Assembly (NCBI GenBank): GCA_022496185.1
Contig: WTXG01000232.1
Location: 1-56,158 of the forward strand
Length of the DNA: 56,158 nt
Origin: Multifurca ochricompacta
Taxonomy: Eukaryota > Basidiomycota > Agaricomycetes > Russulales > Russulaceae
Reading direction: 5' to 3'
How positions within the stretch are numbered: the stretch's first letter is position 1; every line of letters starts with the position of its first letter. A model generated the notes under the pieces. That model saw only the letters and a program-made list of their open reading frames with translations. It was not told the origin of the DNA and did no database searches. Both the position numbers and the translations under genes were made by a program. Of the stretch, positions 9,356-18,878 are shown one piece after another.

Positions 9356-12300
9356 TTGGCTCAAACCCATCGGCCTGGGCACGAGCGCTACATGTAACCT
9401 CTGTGTATACTAGTTGCTTCAAGTTGTTGAAAATACCAGTACATTTCAAGACTACACAGAAGACGGCCGACCGTGACATCCTGATTGACTCAGGTGCCAC
9501 CGACAATTTTATCAGCCCACGAATGGCAAAGACCATGGGATTGGGAATGCTGGCACTTCCCCAGGAAAAGAATATCTGGAATATTGATGGAACCGCCAAT
9601 CGGCGGGGAAGATTACGCACTATACCGATCTCAATGTCCAAGTAGGGGAAGTAACGAAAGCCATCCGCTTCCTAGTCACCGATTTAGGCGACGAAGATCT
9701 TATCCTAGGGTATCCCTGGCTCGCGGCGTTTGAACCAAAGATTAACTGGAGCGACGCGACTATGGATAAAGAATTCTACCCTGTCCTTATCACGTCGATG
9801 GGATATGACTATACCGTCCGACATTCGGTAGCACGAAGGGTGAAAGAGGAAGAAGATCCAAGTTACAGCTTCACTACGAAGGCATCGGAACTCACACAGA
9901 AAGCAATAGAGGGACAGGTGGAAAAGACCTTTGAAGAGGTAGTGCTGCAGGAATATCACTGCCATTGGAAGGTCTTCTCGGAAGAGGAATCTCAACGTTT
10001 CCCACCCGCACGACCATGGGACCATGCTATTGAATTTGTGCCCGATGCTCCATTAGCAATTGACTGTAAAATCTACCCACTGTCACAGGCGGAACAAACG
10101 GCACTCACTGCATTTCTCGAGGAACATCTTGCAAAAGGGTATATTCGTCCATCAAAGTCACCATACGCATCACCATTCTTCTTTATCAAAAAGAAAGATG
10201 GAAAGCTCCAACCTGTCCAGGATTATCGACGAATCAATGCCTACACTGTGAAAAACGCCTATCCACTACCACTTATATCGGAACTCATTGACACCATGCG
10301 GGACAAGTCCCTGTTCTCTAAAATGGACATCCGCTGGGGATACAACAATGTCCGAATCAAGGAAGGAGATCAGTGTAAAGCAGCGTTCAAAACCAACCAA
10401 GGGCTTTTCGAACCAAATGTCATGTTTTTCGGCCTTACCAACTCGCCAGCCACATTCCAATCCATGATGAATCATATATTCCGCGATCTCATCCTCACTG
10501 GCGAGGTGGTGGTGTACATGGACGATATCTTAGTGGCTACTGCAAACGACCTTGCTCACCACCAAGCACGGGTACACCAAGTGCTGGACATTCTACACGA
10601 GCATGACCTATACCTTAAACCGGCTAAATGCTCATTTGAACAGCCAATCGTGGAGTACCTGGGAGTTATCCTAGAAGGAGGACAGGTGCGAATGGACCCA
10701 GTAAAAATCCAAGGGGTTCGGGAATGGCCCATACCCACGTGCGTCAAGGATGTGCGGTCCTTTGTGGGGTTTTGCAACTTTTACCGACGATTTGTTCAAG
10801 GATTCTCTGGTATTGCCCAGCCACTAAACGCACTGTTAAAGAAGGATGTACCATGGAAGTGGGCAGAGGAGCAGCAACGCGCCTTTGAGCAGATTCGCAA
10901 CATCATCGGCTCTGAGCCGGTCCTCCTACAGCCAGATTTAGAAAAACCCTTTGAACTGGAAGTCGATGCGTCTCACTTTGCCAATGGTGCGGTACTGAAT
11001 CAACGAGATGCAACCGGATTGCTCCATCCTGTCGCCTTCTACTTGGAAACGTTCTCGCTGGCAGAGCGAAATTATGACATTTGGGATAGAGAGTTACTGG
11101 CCATCGTGAAAGCACTGCGACACTGGCGACCATACCTAGCGGGAACCCCTCATAAAACTATTATCCACACTGACCACTCCAACCTACTTTACTGGAAGGA
11201 GCCCCACAAGATTAGTCGGCGAGTTGCTCGCGAGGTTCTGGAGCTAGAAGAATACAATTTTGTGTTGAAACACATCGCGGGTAGCCGCAACGCACGTGCA
11301 GATGCGCTGTCACAACGACCAGATCTGAACAACGGTGGGGAGGATAACAATGACATCACAGTACTCCCCGAAGAGGTCTTTGCAAAGACAGCAGTCGTCA
11401 GTCTTCACAACATGGACTTATGGGCCCAAGTGTCGCAGAACATGAATCAACAATTATGCGAAACCTGGGCAGATGCACATAGCCTGAAGAAAATCAATGG
11501 CCTCTGGTGGAAGGACGGGGATCGGCTTGTTGTCACCGGTGGCGACAACATTAAGAGGGGGGTGATCCATTTTCACCATGACCTTCCCTCTGCAGGACAT
11601 CCTGGCATCGCTAACACATACGCCCTTGCCAAACGAGACTACTGGTGGCCGAACATGAAGAAAGACATGGAGGAATATGTGAAGGGATGTGCGGACTGCC
11701 AGGCCAACAAAGTGAATACGCACCCACACCCACCAGCACCATTCCCAATTGCACCAACGACTTCACAACCATTCCAGACTATCGCCATGGACTTCATTGT
11801 CAAACTCCCCACCTCCAGAGGGTTTGACTCAATCCTGACCATCACCGACCACGATTATTTGAAAGCAGCACTGTTCATACCCTGCAAAGAGTCCATTACG
11901 GCCGAGGAAGTGGCCAAACTATACCTGAATCATGTCTACAGGCACTATGGCCTCCCTGAAAAGATTATTTCAGACCGCGACCCACGTTTCACATTGGCGT
12001 TCACCAGGGCACTCTGCAAAACGCTGAACATTACCCAGAACATCTCTACGGCATATCACCCACAGACAGATGGACAGTCAGAAAGAACAAACCAATGGCT
12101 CGAACAGTACCTTTGGTTCTGGTGCAATGGACGACAAGATGATTGGGCTGACTGGCTCGCAACGGTGGAATTTGCACACAATTCCTGGCCCAATGGCACC
12201 ACGAAACACCCCCCATTTGCACTTATCATGGGATGGACACCCTGAGCCACATGGACAGGAAAGCCAATGAACGTTCCCTCAGTTACACAGCGTATCAACC

Positions 12301-12830
12301 AATGGGAAGAGATCAGGAAATCGGCCAATGAAAACCTGTTGAAGGCGCAAAAGACCCTGGCAGAGAAGCCCACAAGGTTCACGCCTTATCGAACCAATGA
12401 CCTGGTGTGGCTGGAAGGGAAGAACATTCACACGTCACATCCAACAGCCAAGTTAGCGCCCCGACGTCACGGACCCTTTGAGATAACAAGGAAGCTGTCA
12501 GACGTGTCATATGAACTCAAACTCCCCCCGGCATGGCGCATTCACCTGGTCTTCCATGCCAGATTACTCACCCCTTACAAGGAGACATCTCTGCATGGGG
12601 AAAACTTCCCGAGACCGCCACCTGACCTTATCAACGGGGAAGAAGAGTGGGAAGTAGAACGCATTCTAGATTCGAAGCGACAAGGCTGAGGGCGCAAGTT
12701 GTACTACCTAATTAAGTGGAAGGGATTCCCAGCCTCTGACAACTCATGGGAACCAGCCGGAGATATCTCTGCCCTGGACCTTATCACGGAGTTCCACACC
12801 CGACACCCAGAAGTGCCCAAGAACAGTTAA
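9352..12830 (+). pseudogene. Gypsy-1 pol (protease-RT-RNase H-integrase-chromodomain), broken
   Basis: The domain order is that of Ty3/gypsy chromoviruses. Protease has LIDSGATDNFI (about 9484); RT has the YMDD box at 10515-10526; RNase H has ELEVDAS, DRELLAI and TDHSNLLYW (about 10950-11200); integrase has the HHCC zinc site (HFHHDLPS...CADCQ), catalytic Asp in AMDFI, Asp in SDRDPRF and Glu in QSERTNQW (11560-12110); then a GPF motif (12470) and a chromodomain (about 12645-12810). Breaks: a single-base deletion near 9605 (against Gypsy-2), TGA at 12243-12245 and TGA at 12687-12689, both CGA in Gypsy-2. The terminal TAA is at 12828-12830. Inactive as it stands. Confidence 0.92.
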
Positions 12831-12866
12831 AAGAACAGCCCCAGACCCTCTCAAGTCCCCCAGTAT

Positions 12867-14099
12867 ATGCTACCCCAGCAAATTACTACCACAGAACAAT
12901 CTATCATGTCTTTCATTGCCGCCTCCGCCGCCATCGACGCTTTTGCCTCCCCAATGACTGTTGTCGAAAACTTCCCATCTGCTCACCCGTCCACTCGTCC
13001 CTCCTCCCCTATTGACTATGAAGCTGCAGAAGCCCGCGTCAAGAACCAGTCCCCAAACCCGAACGATGACTTCACCCACTGTGAAGAGCCCCATCCCAAT
13101 GACCTGCTTAACGGGGAGATCGATGATGAAGCTCCTGAATTCCCCTTCATCCCCAACAACCCCAACTCATCCATGTACTTCCCTCTAGAGATCACGATGG
13201 CCGACGGTTCCAAGGCCATTGCAAAATATATCTACTACACCAACGGAGGGATGGACGTGGCAGGATGCATGAGGAAGGATGGACCGGTTTACGGAGCTCC
13301 TGTTTATCTGGAAGAAAGGTACACGGGGCGACTGCACCATACACTGACCGATGAGCAACTGGGCCATCTCACCGCGGAAGACTGTCGCGCCTTCGCGATC
13401 GAAGAAGTGATGAATGACATGAGGCTCCCATGCCTGAAGGCGGAAGTCATGAGACTGCGGAAGAGTATCACCCTACGAAGGACACTGAGCCAGCAGTATA
13501 AGGAGCACGCGAAGATGATGGCGAGACTGACGAATGGAATGTTCCAGTTGGAACAGGAGATCGTCAAGATTAGGAAGAGGTTGGAGGCAGGGGATGCGTA
13601 TCAGACGATCGCTGAAAGGTACGCCGACACCTATGCACGATCTCTCCCTCCTCGGACACTGGGGGCGGCCCCGACGTTGCTACCAAGTCGGCTCGAGATG
13701 CCACGATTGCACGAGAACCCACGTGGGGAGACCTGCTGGCGATGTGATAGCAAATATCACATTAGCTGGAATTGCCCTCTCAACCGCAAGTGGTGTCAAC
13801 ACTGCCGAAGCAATCTTCACTGGAGCCGACACTGTATCTTTCAACGCATAGGGGTAGCCCTGACAATCAACAACCCATCAGGCTGGTGTGGCAAATGTCT
13901 CCGTCACAACGCCGGGCATAAAGAGATTGACTGCCCAGTCTACGATTTGTGCCGCGCGTGTGGCCAGTGCGGTCCATATGGCTTCCTTCGCACCCACGCA
14001 TGCCCACAGGAGATGGAAACATATCAGATGGATGATTGTAATGTAGCTGACGACTACTTGGAGCTGGTGCAGGATGATGACGGTACGAGTCGTTTCTAG
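12867..14099 (+). CDS. Third ORF of Gypsy-1: zinc-knuckle protein downstream of pol
   Basis: An intact 410-codon ORF of unknown function lies between the pol chromodomain and the 3' LTR. It starts 36 bases after the pol TAA and is in the pol frame. Residues 1-100 are low complexity, Ser/Pro/Asn rich; 100-180 a compact region (YFPLEITMADGSKAIAKYIY); 185-245 a charged probable coiled coil. From 13734 to 14003 come four cysteine modules: two canonical CX2CX4HX4C knuckles (CWRCDSKYHISWNC, CQHCRSNLHWSRHC), one CX2CX6HX4C, and a CX2C...HXC. An acidic tail ends DDDGTSRF. I see no signal peptide or membrane segment, so it is not env-like. Nucleic-acid binding is inferred from the knuckles. A second start is possible at the internal MSFIAA. 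Confidence 0.85.
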   Translation: MLPQQITTTEQSIMSFIAASAAIDAFASPMTVVENFPSAHPSTRPSSPIDYEAAEARVKNQSPNPNDDFTHCEEPHPNDLLNGEIDDEAPEFPFIPNNPNSSMYFPLEITMADGSKAIAKYIYYTNGGMDVAGCMRKDGPVYGAPVYLEERYTGRLHHTLTDEQLGHLTAEDCRAFAIEEVMNDMRLPCLKAEVMRLRKSITLRRTLSQQYKEHAKMMARLTNGMFQLEQEIVKIRKRLEAGDAYQTIAERYADTYARSLPPRTLGAAPTLLPSRLEMPRLHENPRGETCWRCDSKYHISWNCPLNRKWCQHCRSNLHWSRHCIFQRIGVALTINNPSGWCGKCLRHNAGHKEIDCPVYDLCRACGQCGPYGFLRTHACPQEMETYQMDDCNVADDYLELVQDDDGTSRF

Positions 14100-14116
14100 C
14101 CGGGACTGCTAGAACC

Positions 14117-14130
14117 AGAAGAGGGGGTGA
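14117..14130 (+). other. Gypsy-1 polypurine tract
   Basis: AGAAGAGGGGGTGA sits directly before the 3' LTR, the expected plus-strand primer position. Gypsy-2 has AGAAGAGGGGTGA at the same place. Confidence 0.75.
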
Positions 14131-14717
14131 TGTTACGAACCCCGTCTCTCCCAGTCTTTTTCTTCTTACCCAATGACAACCCCTCCCTGCCGCCTACCCT
14201 TCACTATCAGATCACGTCTCCATCATGGGATCCATCACGTGCCTTGCTCCCTTCCCCGTGACGGTCTTTGTCTTTGTTTGTGTTACTGTACAAGTGTTTG
14301 ACTCGCCATTGCTTATCTCTTATCCCTTATCTTTATGACCGGACACTTACTTAATTCCCTATCAGAAGCGCGGCTTTACGCCCTCCGCTTTCGTATATTC
14401 GGGCCCACATGACTCCGTCGTATCTTATCTTTAGACGCTCATTCGATTACGTATATAAGTCCACTGTAGCTACCTTGTAGACCTCAGACTCGACTTATTG
14501 AATACATCGGTGCTTGTCTTCTGGACTCCCCTTTGTCTCTTGAAGATTACTAGTCTCAGTGTTTCTGGCACTTTCCGCTCACCATCGTCTTAGAGTACAG
14601 CCTCTTTGACTTTGACTCATCACACTCGACTCCAAGGGATCCAATTGATCCCTTATCTGAATCCACGAACCGCGCTGTCACACAAGTCGTGTGGAACATC
14701 CCACACCGGACGTAACA
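14131..14717 (+). repeat. Gypsy-1 3' LTR
   Basis: Direct repeat of 7241-7827 with 9 substitutions. Ends GGACGTAACA and is followed by the TSD attcc. Confidence 0.95.
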
Positions 14718-14908
14718 ATTCCAATGTTTAACCATCCTGAAGAGATTGACCAACCACACCATAGGAATAATTTCCAAAATTAGTAGAAATTGGTAGATGA
14801 TATTGTATCATCTAAGTGTCACTTAGAGCCTATACTGATGTCAATTGAGTCAGTGGTTCATGATATATAAAATGTTTTGTGTAGCAATGTCATTGGATTG
14901 GTTTTGTG

Positions 14909-15297
14909 GCCTATTGCACTTATGATGGAATGGGGGTGTATGATATGGGAGGGGCCAGGTATGGCTTGAAAATTTGATGGGAGGATGGATGGGCATTGTA
15001 TGTTGATAGAGGAACCCATTAACAACTTCTGAAGTGCTCTAGTCACTTCCACATGTGTGTCTGCCCTGCCAGAGGAGATAAGGCAAACAGCATGCTGAGC
15101 ATTTCTCTCTGTCAGCTTCCTTGGTCTCCCTCCATTTGACTTGGGATGGTAAGGGCAGTATTTATGACCCATCTTGAGATGATAATAGTGCCATGGCCAG
15201 TCATAGTTGACACTTTATGGGCAGATTTGCCTGAAGTGAGGAGGGAGACAATGTGAGTCCTTTTGGCAGCAGAGAGGGCATGCATGGTAAGAAGCAA
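14909..15297 (-). pseudogene. Tc1 transposase N-terminal fragment, right arm of D
   Basis: Minus-strand copy of the fragment at 6842-7224, with the same peptide through the GRPRKLTERNAQHAV hinge and the same frame change. It forms the other arm of the foldback. The arm continues beyond the palindromic element that was inserted at the TA at 15332. Confidence 0.65.
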
Positions 15298-15333
15298 GTG
15301 TTGTTGATGATTATTTGGTGTGTGTTCAACTTA

Positions 15334-16926
15334 CAGTGGGTCAAAAAACTGTCCCAATGTTTGCACCATTTCTAGTATTCACTCTATAGCACCTCAGCAT
15401 TTAGGAATCTGGTTATGGTGTGGCTGTATGTCTGAAAGCCCTGCTTCCTGGCTACCATGCCCAATTTGGATCAAATCAATTGGCCATGATATAAGCATTT
15501 TATGATCAAATCAAATCAATCAATCATCGGGACAGTTTTTTGACCCACATTTTAAATCCACTATCTGCCCAATTACTCCTTTTTTTCACCCCTTTTTGCC
15601 TTGGTAACTCCTTGAATCTTTTTAGTCATCATTTCTATAACCTTTTGCCATCATTCTGGTGCATTTTTATTCCACTCCTCCACCACCCTCTCCCACAATT
15701 CAGGTATCCCCTTGACTGGTTAAGAACCTTCTTCAGATCCACCCAGAGGTGTCCAATGGGGCTAATATTTCAAGGGATTGGGCTATCCATACCAGGCTTC
15801 AATATTCCTGTCTTAAAACTGCTGGCTTGCCTTCTTGGAATTGTGTTTTGGGTCATTGTCCTGCTGAAACATGGTTTCACCCTCCACCATTTCCAACTTT
15901 TCAAACCTTTCCACCACTCCGCCATCCAAAATATCACAGTACTGGCATGGATTCATGATCCCCTAAACCCCTGTAAGCATTCCTAGTCCATTCCACCCCA
16001 TACAAGACCAATACCATAAGTTCTTCCTCCTCCATGCTTGACTGTCAGGGTGGTGGTTCTGTCAGAGAGTGGTTACCATGAAAATTGGACAGTGGATGAC
16101 TGGAAAAGGATCTTGTGGTCAGGTGAGACTATAATGAACAGAATTGGTTCAGACAGAAGGAGCTACACTTGGAAAAATAAGGGAGAACCACCCTCTGACA
16201 GAACCACCACCTGGACAGTCAAGCATGGAGGAGGAAGAACTTATGGTATTGGTCTTGTATGGGGTGGAATGGACTAGGAATGCTTACAGGGGTTTAGGGG
16301 ATCATGAATCCATGCCAGTACTGTGATATTTTGGATGGCGGAGTGGTGGAAAGGTTTGAAAAGTTGGAAATGGTGGAGGGTGAAACCATGTTTCAGCAGG
16401 ACAATGACCCAAAACACAATTCCAAGAAGGCAAGCCAGCAGTTTTAAGACAGGAATATTGAAGCCTGGTATGGATAGCCCAATCCCTTGAAATATTAGCC
16501 CCATTGGACACCTCTGGGTGGATCTGAAGAAGGTTCTTAACCAGTCAAGGGGATACCTGAATTGTGGGAGAGGGTGGTGGAGGAGTGGAATAAAAATGCA
16601 CCAGAATGATGGCAAAAGGTTATAGAAATGATGACTAAAAAGATTCAAGGAGTTACCAAGGCAAAAAGGGGTGAAAAAAAGGAGTAATTGGGCAGATAGT
16701 GGATTTAAAATGTGGGTCAAAAAACTGTCCCGATGATTGATTGATTTGATTTGATCATAAAATGCTTATATCATGGCCAATTGATTTGATCCAAATTGGG
16801 CATGGTAGCCAGGAAGCAGGGCTTTCAGACATACAGCCACACCATAACCAGATTCCTAAATGCTGAGGTGCTATAGAGTGAATACTAGAAATGGTGCAAA
16901 CATCGGGACAGTTTTTTGACCCACTG
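15334..16926. mobile_element. Palindromic Tc1-type element, copy 2 (intact foldback)
   Basis: CAGTGGGTCAAAAAACTGTC and its complement form the ends, next to TA on both sides (15332-15333, 16927-16928). The empty site is visible in the opposite arm of element D (near 6813), which confirms the insertion. Two inverted arms of about 740 bases flank a loop of about 107 bases (roughly 16077-16183). Each arm has its own inner inverted copy of the terminal motif (near 15527-15548 and 16712-16733), making a 215-base end module. Each arm encodes the C-terminal half of a Tc1 transposase (QQDNDPKHNSKKA and a WERVVEEWNKNAPE motif) with several stops. The loop carries the core start with WSGE in place of WSDE. 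It is non-autonomous. Confidence 0.85.
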
Positions 16927-16996
16927 TATTAAACATTGTCACATGACTGTCAATGCATTCCCATGACCACCAGATACCGGTTTTGTCATCTCACAT

Positions 16997-17573
16997 TGTT
17001 ACGTCCGGTGCGGGACATTCCACATGACTTGTGTGACAGCTCGATTCATGGGTTCAGGTAGGAAGTCAATAAGACTCCCTGGAGTTCGGGTGGGGTGAGT
17101 CAAAGTCCGAAGGGCTGTCCTTCAAGACAATGTTGAATGGAAAGTGCCAAAAGCACTTGAGACAGACGAGTCAAGATTCCAAAGGGGATGTCCGGAAGAC
17201 AAGCACCGATGTATTCAATAAGTCGAGTCTGAGGTCTACAAGGTAGCTACAGTGGACTTATATATGTAATCGAATGAGCGTCTAGAGATAAGATAACGTG
17301 GAATCATGTGGGCCCAAATATACGAAAGCGGAGGGCGTAGAGCCTGGCTTCTGATAGGGAACTAAGTAAGTGTCCAGTCGTATGATAAGAAGATAGACGA
17401 TAAGCATAGACAATAATAAACAAGCAAGGATAATCAAAGGAGATCACGTGGATGGGTGAAGAGCATGTGATGGATCCCACGATGGAGACGTGATCTGATA
17501 ATGAAGAGTGGGCGGCAGGGAAGGGTCATCATTGGGTAGAAAAAGTAAACAGGCAAAGACGGGGTTCGTAACA
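16997..17573 (-). repeat. Gypsy-2 3' LTR
   Basis: Near-identical direct repeat of 23891-24468. On the minus strand it starts TGTTACGAACCCCG and ends GGACGTAACA. Confidence 0.95.
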
Positions 17574-17587
17574 TCACCCCTCTTCTG
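17574..17587 (-). other. Gypsy-2 polypurine tract
   Basis: On the minus strand, CAGAAGAGGGGTGA directly precedes the 3' LTR. Confidence 0.75.
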
Positions 17588-17603
17588 GTTCTAGCAGACC
17601 CGG

Positions 17604-18842
17604 CTAGAAACGACTCGTACCATCATCATCCTGCACCAAGTCCAGGTAATCGTCAGCTACATTACGATCGTCCAGTGTGTAATTCTCTTTGTCTGAGTCT
17701 TGTGGACATTGATGAGTGCGAAGAAACCCGTATGGGCCACGCTGCCCGCACGAACGACACAGGTCATGGACTGGGCAGTCCAGTTCACGATGTCCCGAGT
17801 TATGGTGGAGGCACTTGCCACACCATCCGGATGGATTGATGATCGTCGGGGCAACTCCGACGCGGCGAAAGATGCAGAAGCGGCTCCAATGAAGGTTGCT
17901 GCGACAATGCCTGCACCATTTGCGATTGAGAGGACAATTCCAGCTGATGTGGTATTTGCTGTCACATCGCCAGCACGTCTCTCCTCGTGGGTTTTCATGC
18001 ATACGCGGCATCTCGAATCGATTTGGTAGCAGGTGCGGGGCGGCTCCTAACGACCGGGGAGGGAGGGGTCGTGCATACGTATCGGCGTACCTTTCGGTGA
18101 TGGTCTGGTATGCGTCCCCTATCTCCAGCCTCTTTCTGATCTCCACCAACTCTTGTTCTATCTGAAACATCCCGTTGGTCAATCTCGCCATCATCTTCGC
18201 ATGTTCCTTGTATTGTTGGTTGAGGGTTGTACGCAACGTCAAATTCTTCCGCAGTCTCATTGCTTCCGCTTTGAGACGCGGAAGGCGCATGTCGCTCAGT
18301 ACCTCGTCAATCGCAAAGGCACGAGAGTCTTCGGCAGCCAGGTGTCCGAGCTGTTCATCGGTCATTGTGTGGTGTAGGCGTCCTGTATACCTTTCTTCCA
18401 AATAGACCGGAGCTCCATAGACAGGGCCACCCTTCTTCATACATCCCGCGACGTCCATCCCTCCATTGGTGTAGAATATGTACTTGGCGATGGCAGTGGT
18501 CCCGTCTGCCATGGTGATCTCGAGAGGGAAATACATGGAGGAGTTGGGATTGTTAGCGATGAAAGGGAATTCAGGTACTTCGTCATCCAACTCCATGCCT
18601 AGTAGATCATTTGGGTGTGGCTCTTCGCTATGCTCAAAGTCATCATTGGGGTTGGGGGATTGGTTCTTTACTCGTGCTTCAGCTGCTTCGTAATCGATGG
18701 GGGATGACGGGCATGTAGAGGGATGAGCGGATGGGAAGTTCTCGACAACTATGGTGGCGGCGGTGAAAGCGTCGACAGCGGCATTGGCAGCGATGAAAGA
18801 CATAATGGATGATTCTGTGGTAGGACGTTGCTGTGAGAGCAT
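17604..18842 (-). CDS. Third ORF of Gypsy-2: zinc-knuckle protein downstream of pol
   Basis: Intact 412-codon homologue of the Gypsy-1 third ORF; the two agree at about 85% of residues over the zinc region. Every putative zinc ligand is conserved: C290/C293/H298/C303 and C310/C313/H318/C323 (CX2CX4HX4C twice), C341/C344/H351/C356, and C362/C365/H377/C379. A charged helical region at 185-245 (RLKAEAMRLRKN, EQELVEIRKRLE) probably forms a coiled coil. The acidic tail DDDGTSRF is identical to that of Gypsy-1. The ATG lies 36 bases after the pol TAA, again in the pol frame, with no other stop between. Function is unknown: a second nucleocapsid-like protein, a silencing suppressor or an RNA chaperone are all possible. 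Confidence 0.85.
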   Translation of the reverse strand: MLSQQRPTTESSIMSFIAANAAVDAFTAATIVVENFPSAHPSTCPSSPIDYEAAEARVKNQSPNPNDDFEHSEEPHPNDLLGMELDDEVPEFPFIANNPNSSMYFPLEITMADGTTAIAKYIFYTNGGMDVAGCMKKGGPVYGAPVYLEERYTGRLHHTMTDEQLGHLAAEDSRAFAIDEVLSDMRLPRLKAEAMRLRKNLTLRTTLNQQYKEHAKMMARLTNGMFQIEQELVEIRKRLEIGDAYQTITERYADTYARPLPPRSLGAAPHLLPNRFEMPRMHENPRGETCWRCDSKYHISWNCPLNRKWCRHCRSNLHWSRFCIFRRVGVAPTIINPSGWCGKCLHHNSGHRELDCPVHDLCRSCGQRGPYGFLRTHQCPQDSDKENYTLDDRNVADDYLDLVQDDDGTSRF

Positions 18843-18878
18843 GTACTGGGGATTCTGTGAGGGGAAAGGTCGCTCCTT

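Larger units (their letters stand above)
7241..14717 (+). mobile_element. Gypsy-1: complete chromodomain Ty3/gypsy element with a third ORF
   Basis: Two 587-base LTRs (7241-7827, 14131-14717), both TGTTACG...CA, enclose gag, pol and an extra ORF. The 5-base TSD attcc (7236-7240 and 14718-14722) is exact. The LTRs differ at 9 positions by my alignment, 8 of them C/T or G/A changes at CpG sites, so the insertion is fairly young. The coding part is broken by three TGA codons and one single-base deletion, but the third ORF is open. Confidence 0.95.

Noticed and set aside
8939..9382. Antisense ORFs over gag and pol (e.g. 8939-9382 minus, 9705-10025 minus, 22559-23176 plus)
   Set aside because: Shadows of the real retrotransposon frames, with no domain pattern and no conservation independent of the sense frame.
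12867..14099. Third ORF considered as an env gene
   Set aside because: No signal peptide, no hydrophobic segment and no cleavage-type motif; it is a cysteine/histidine-rich soluble protein.
15540..15986. 148-codon ORF that appears identically on both strands (also 16274-16720 minus)
   Set aside because: It is the antisense of the Tc1 transposase C-terminal half (the sense frame shows QQDNDPKHNSKKA); the duplication is due to the palindrome, not to a gene.
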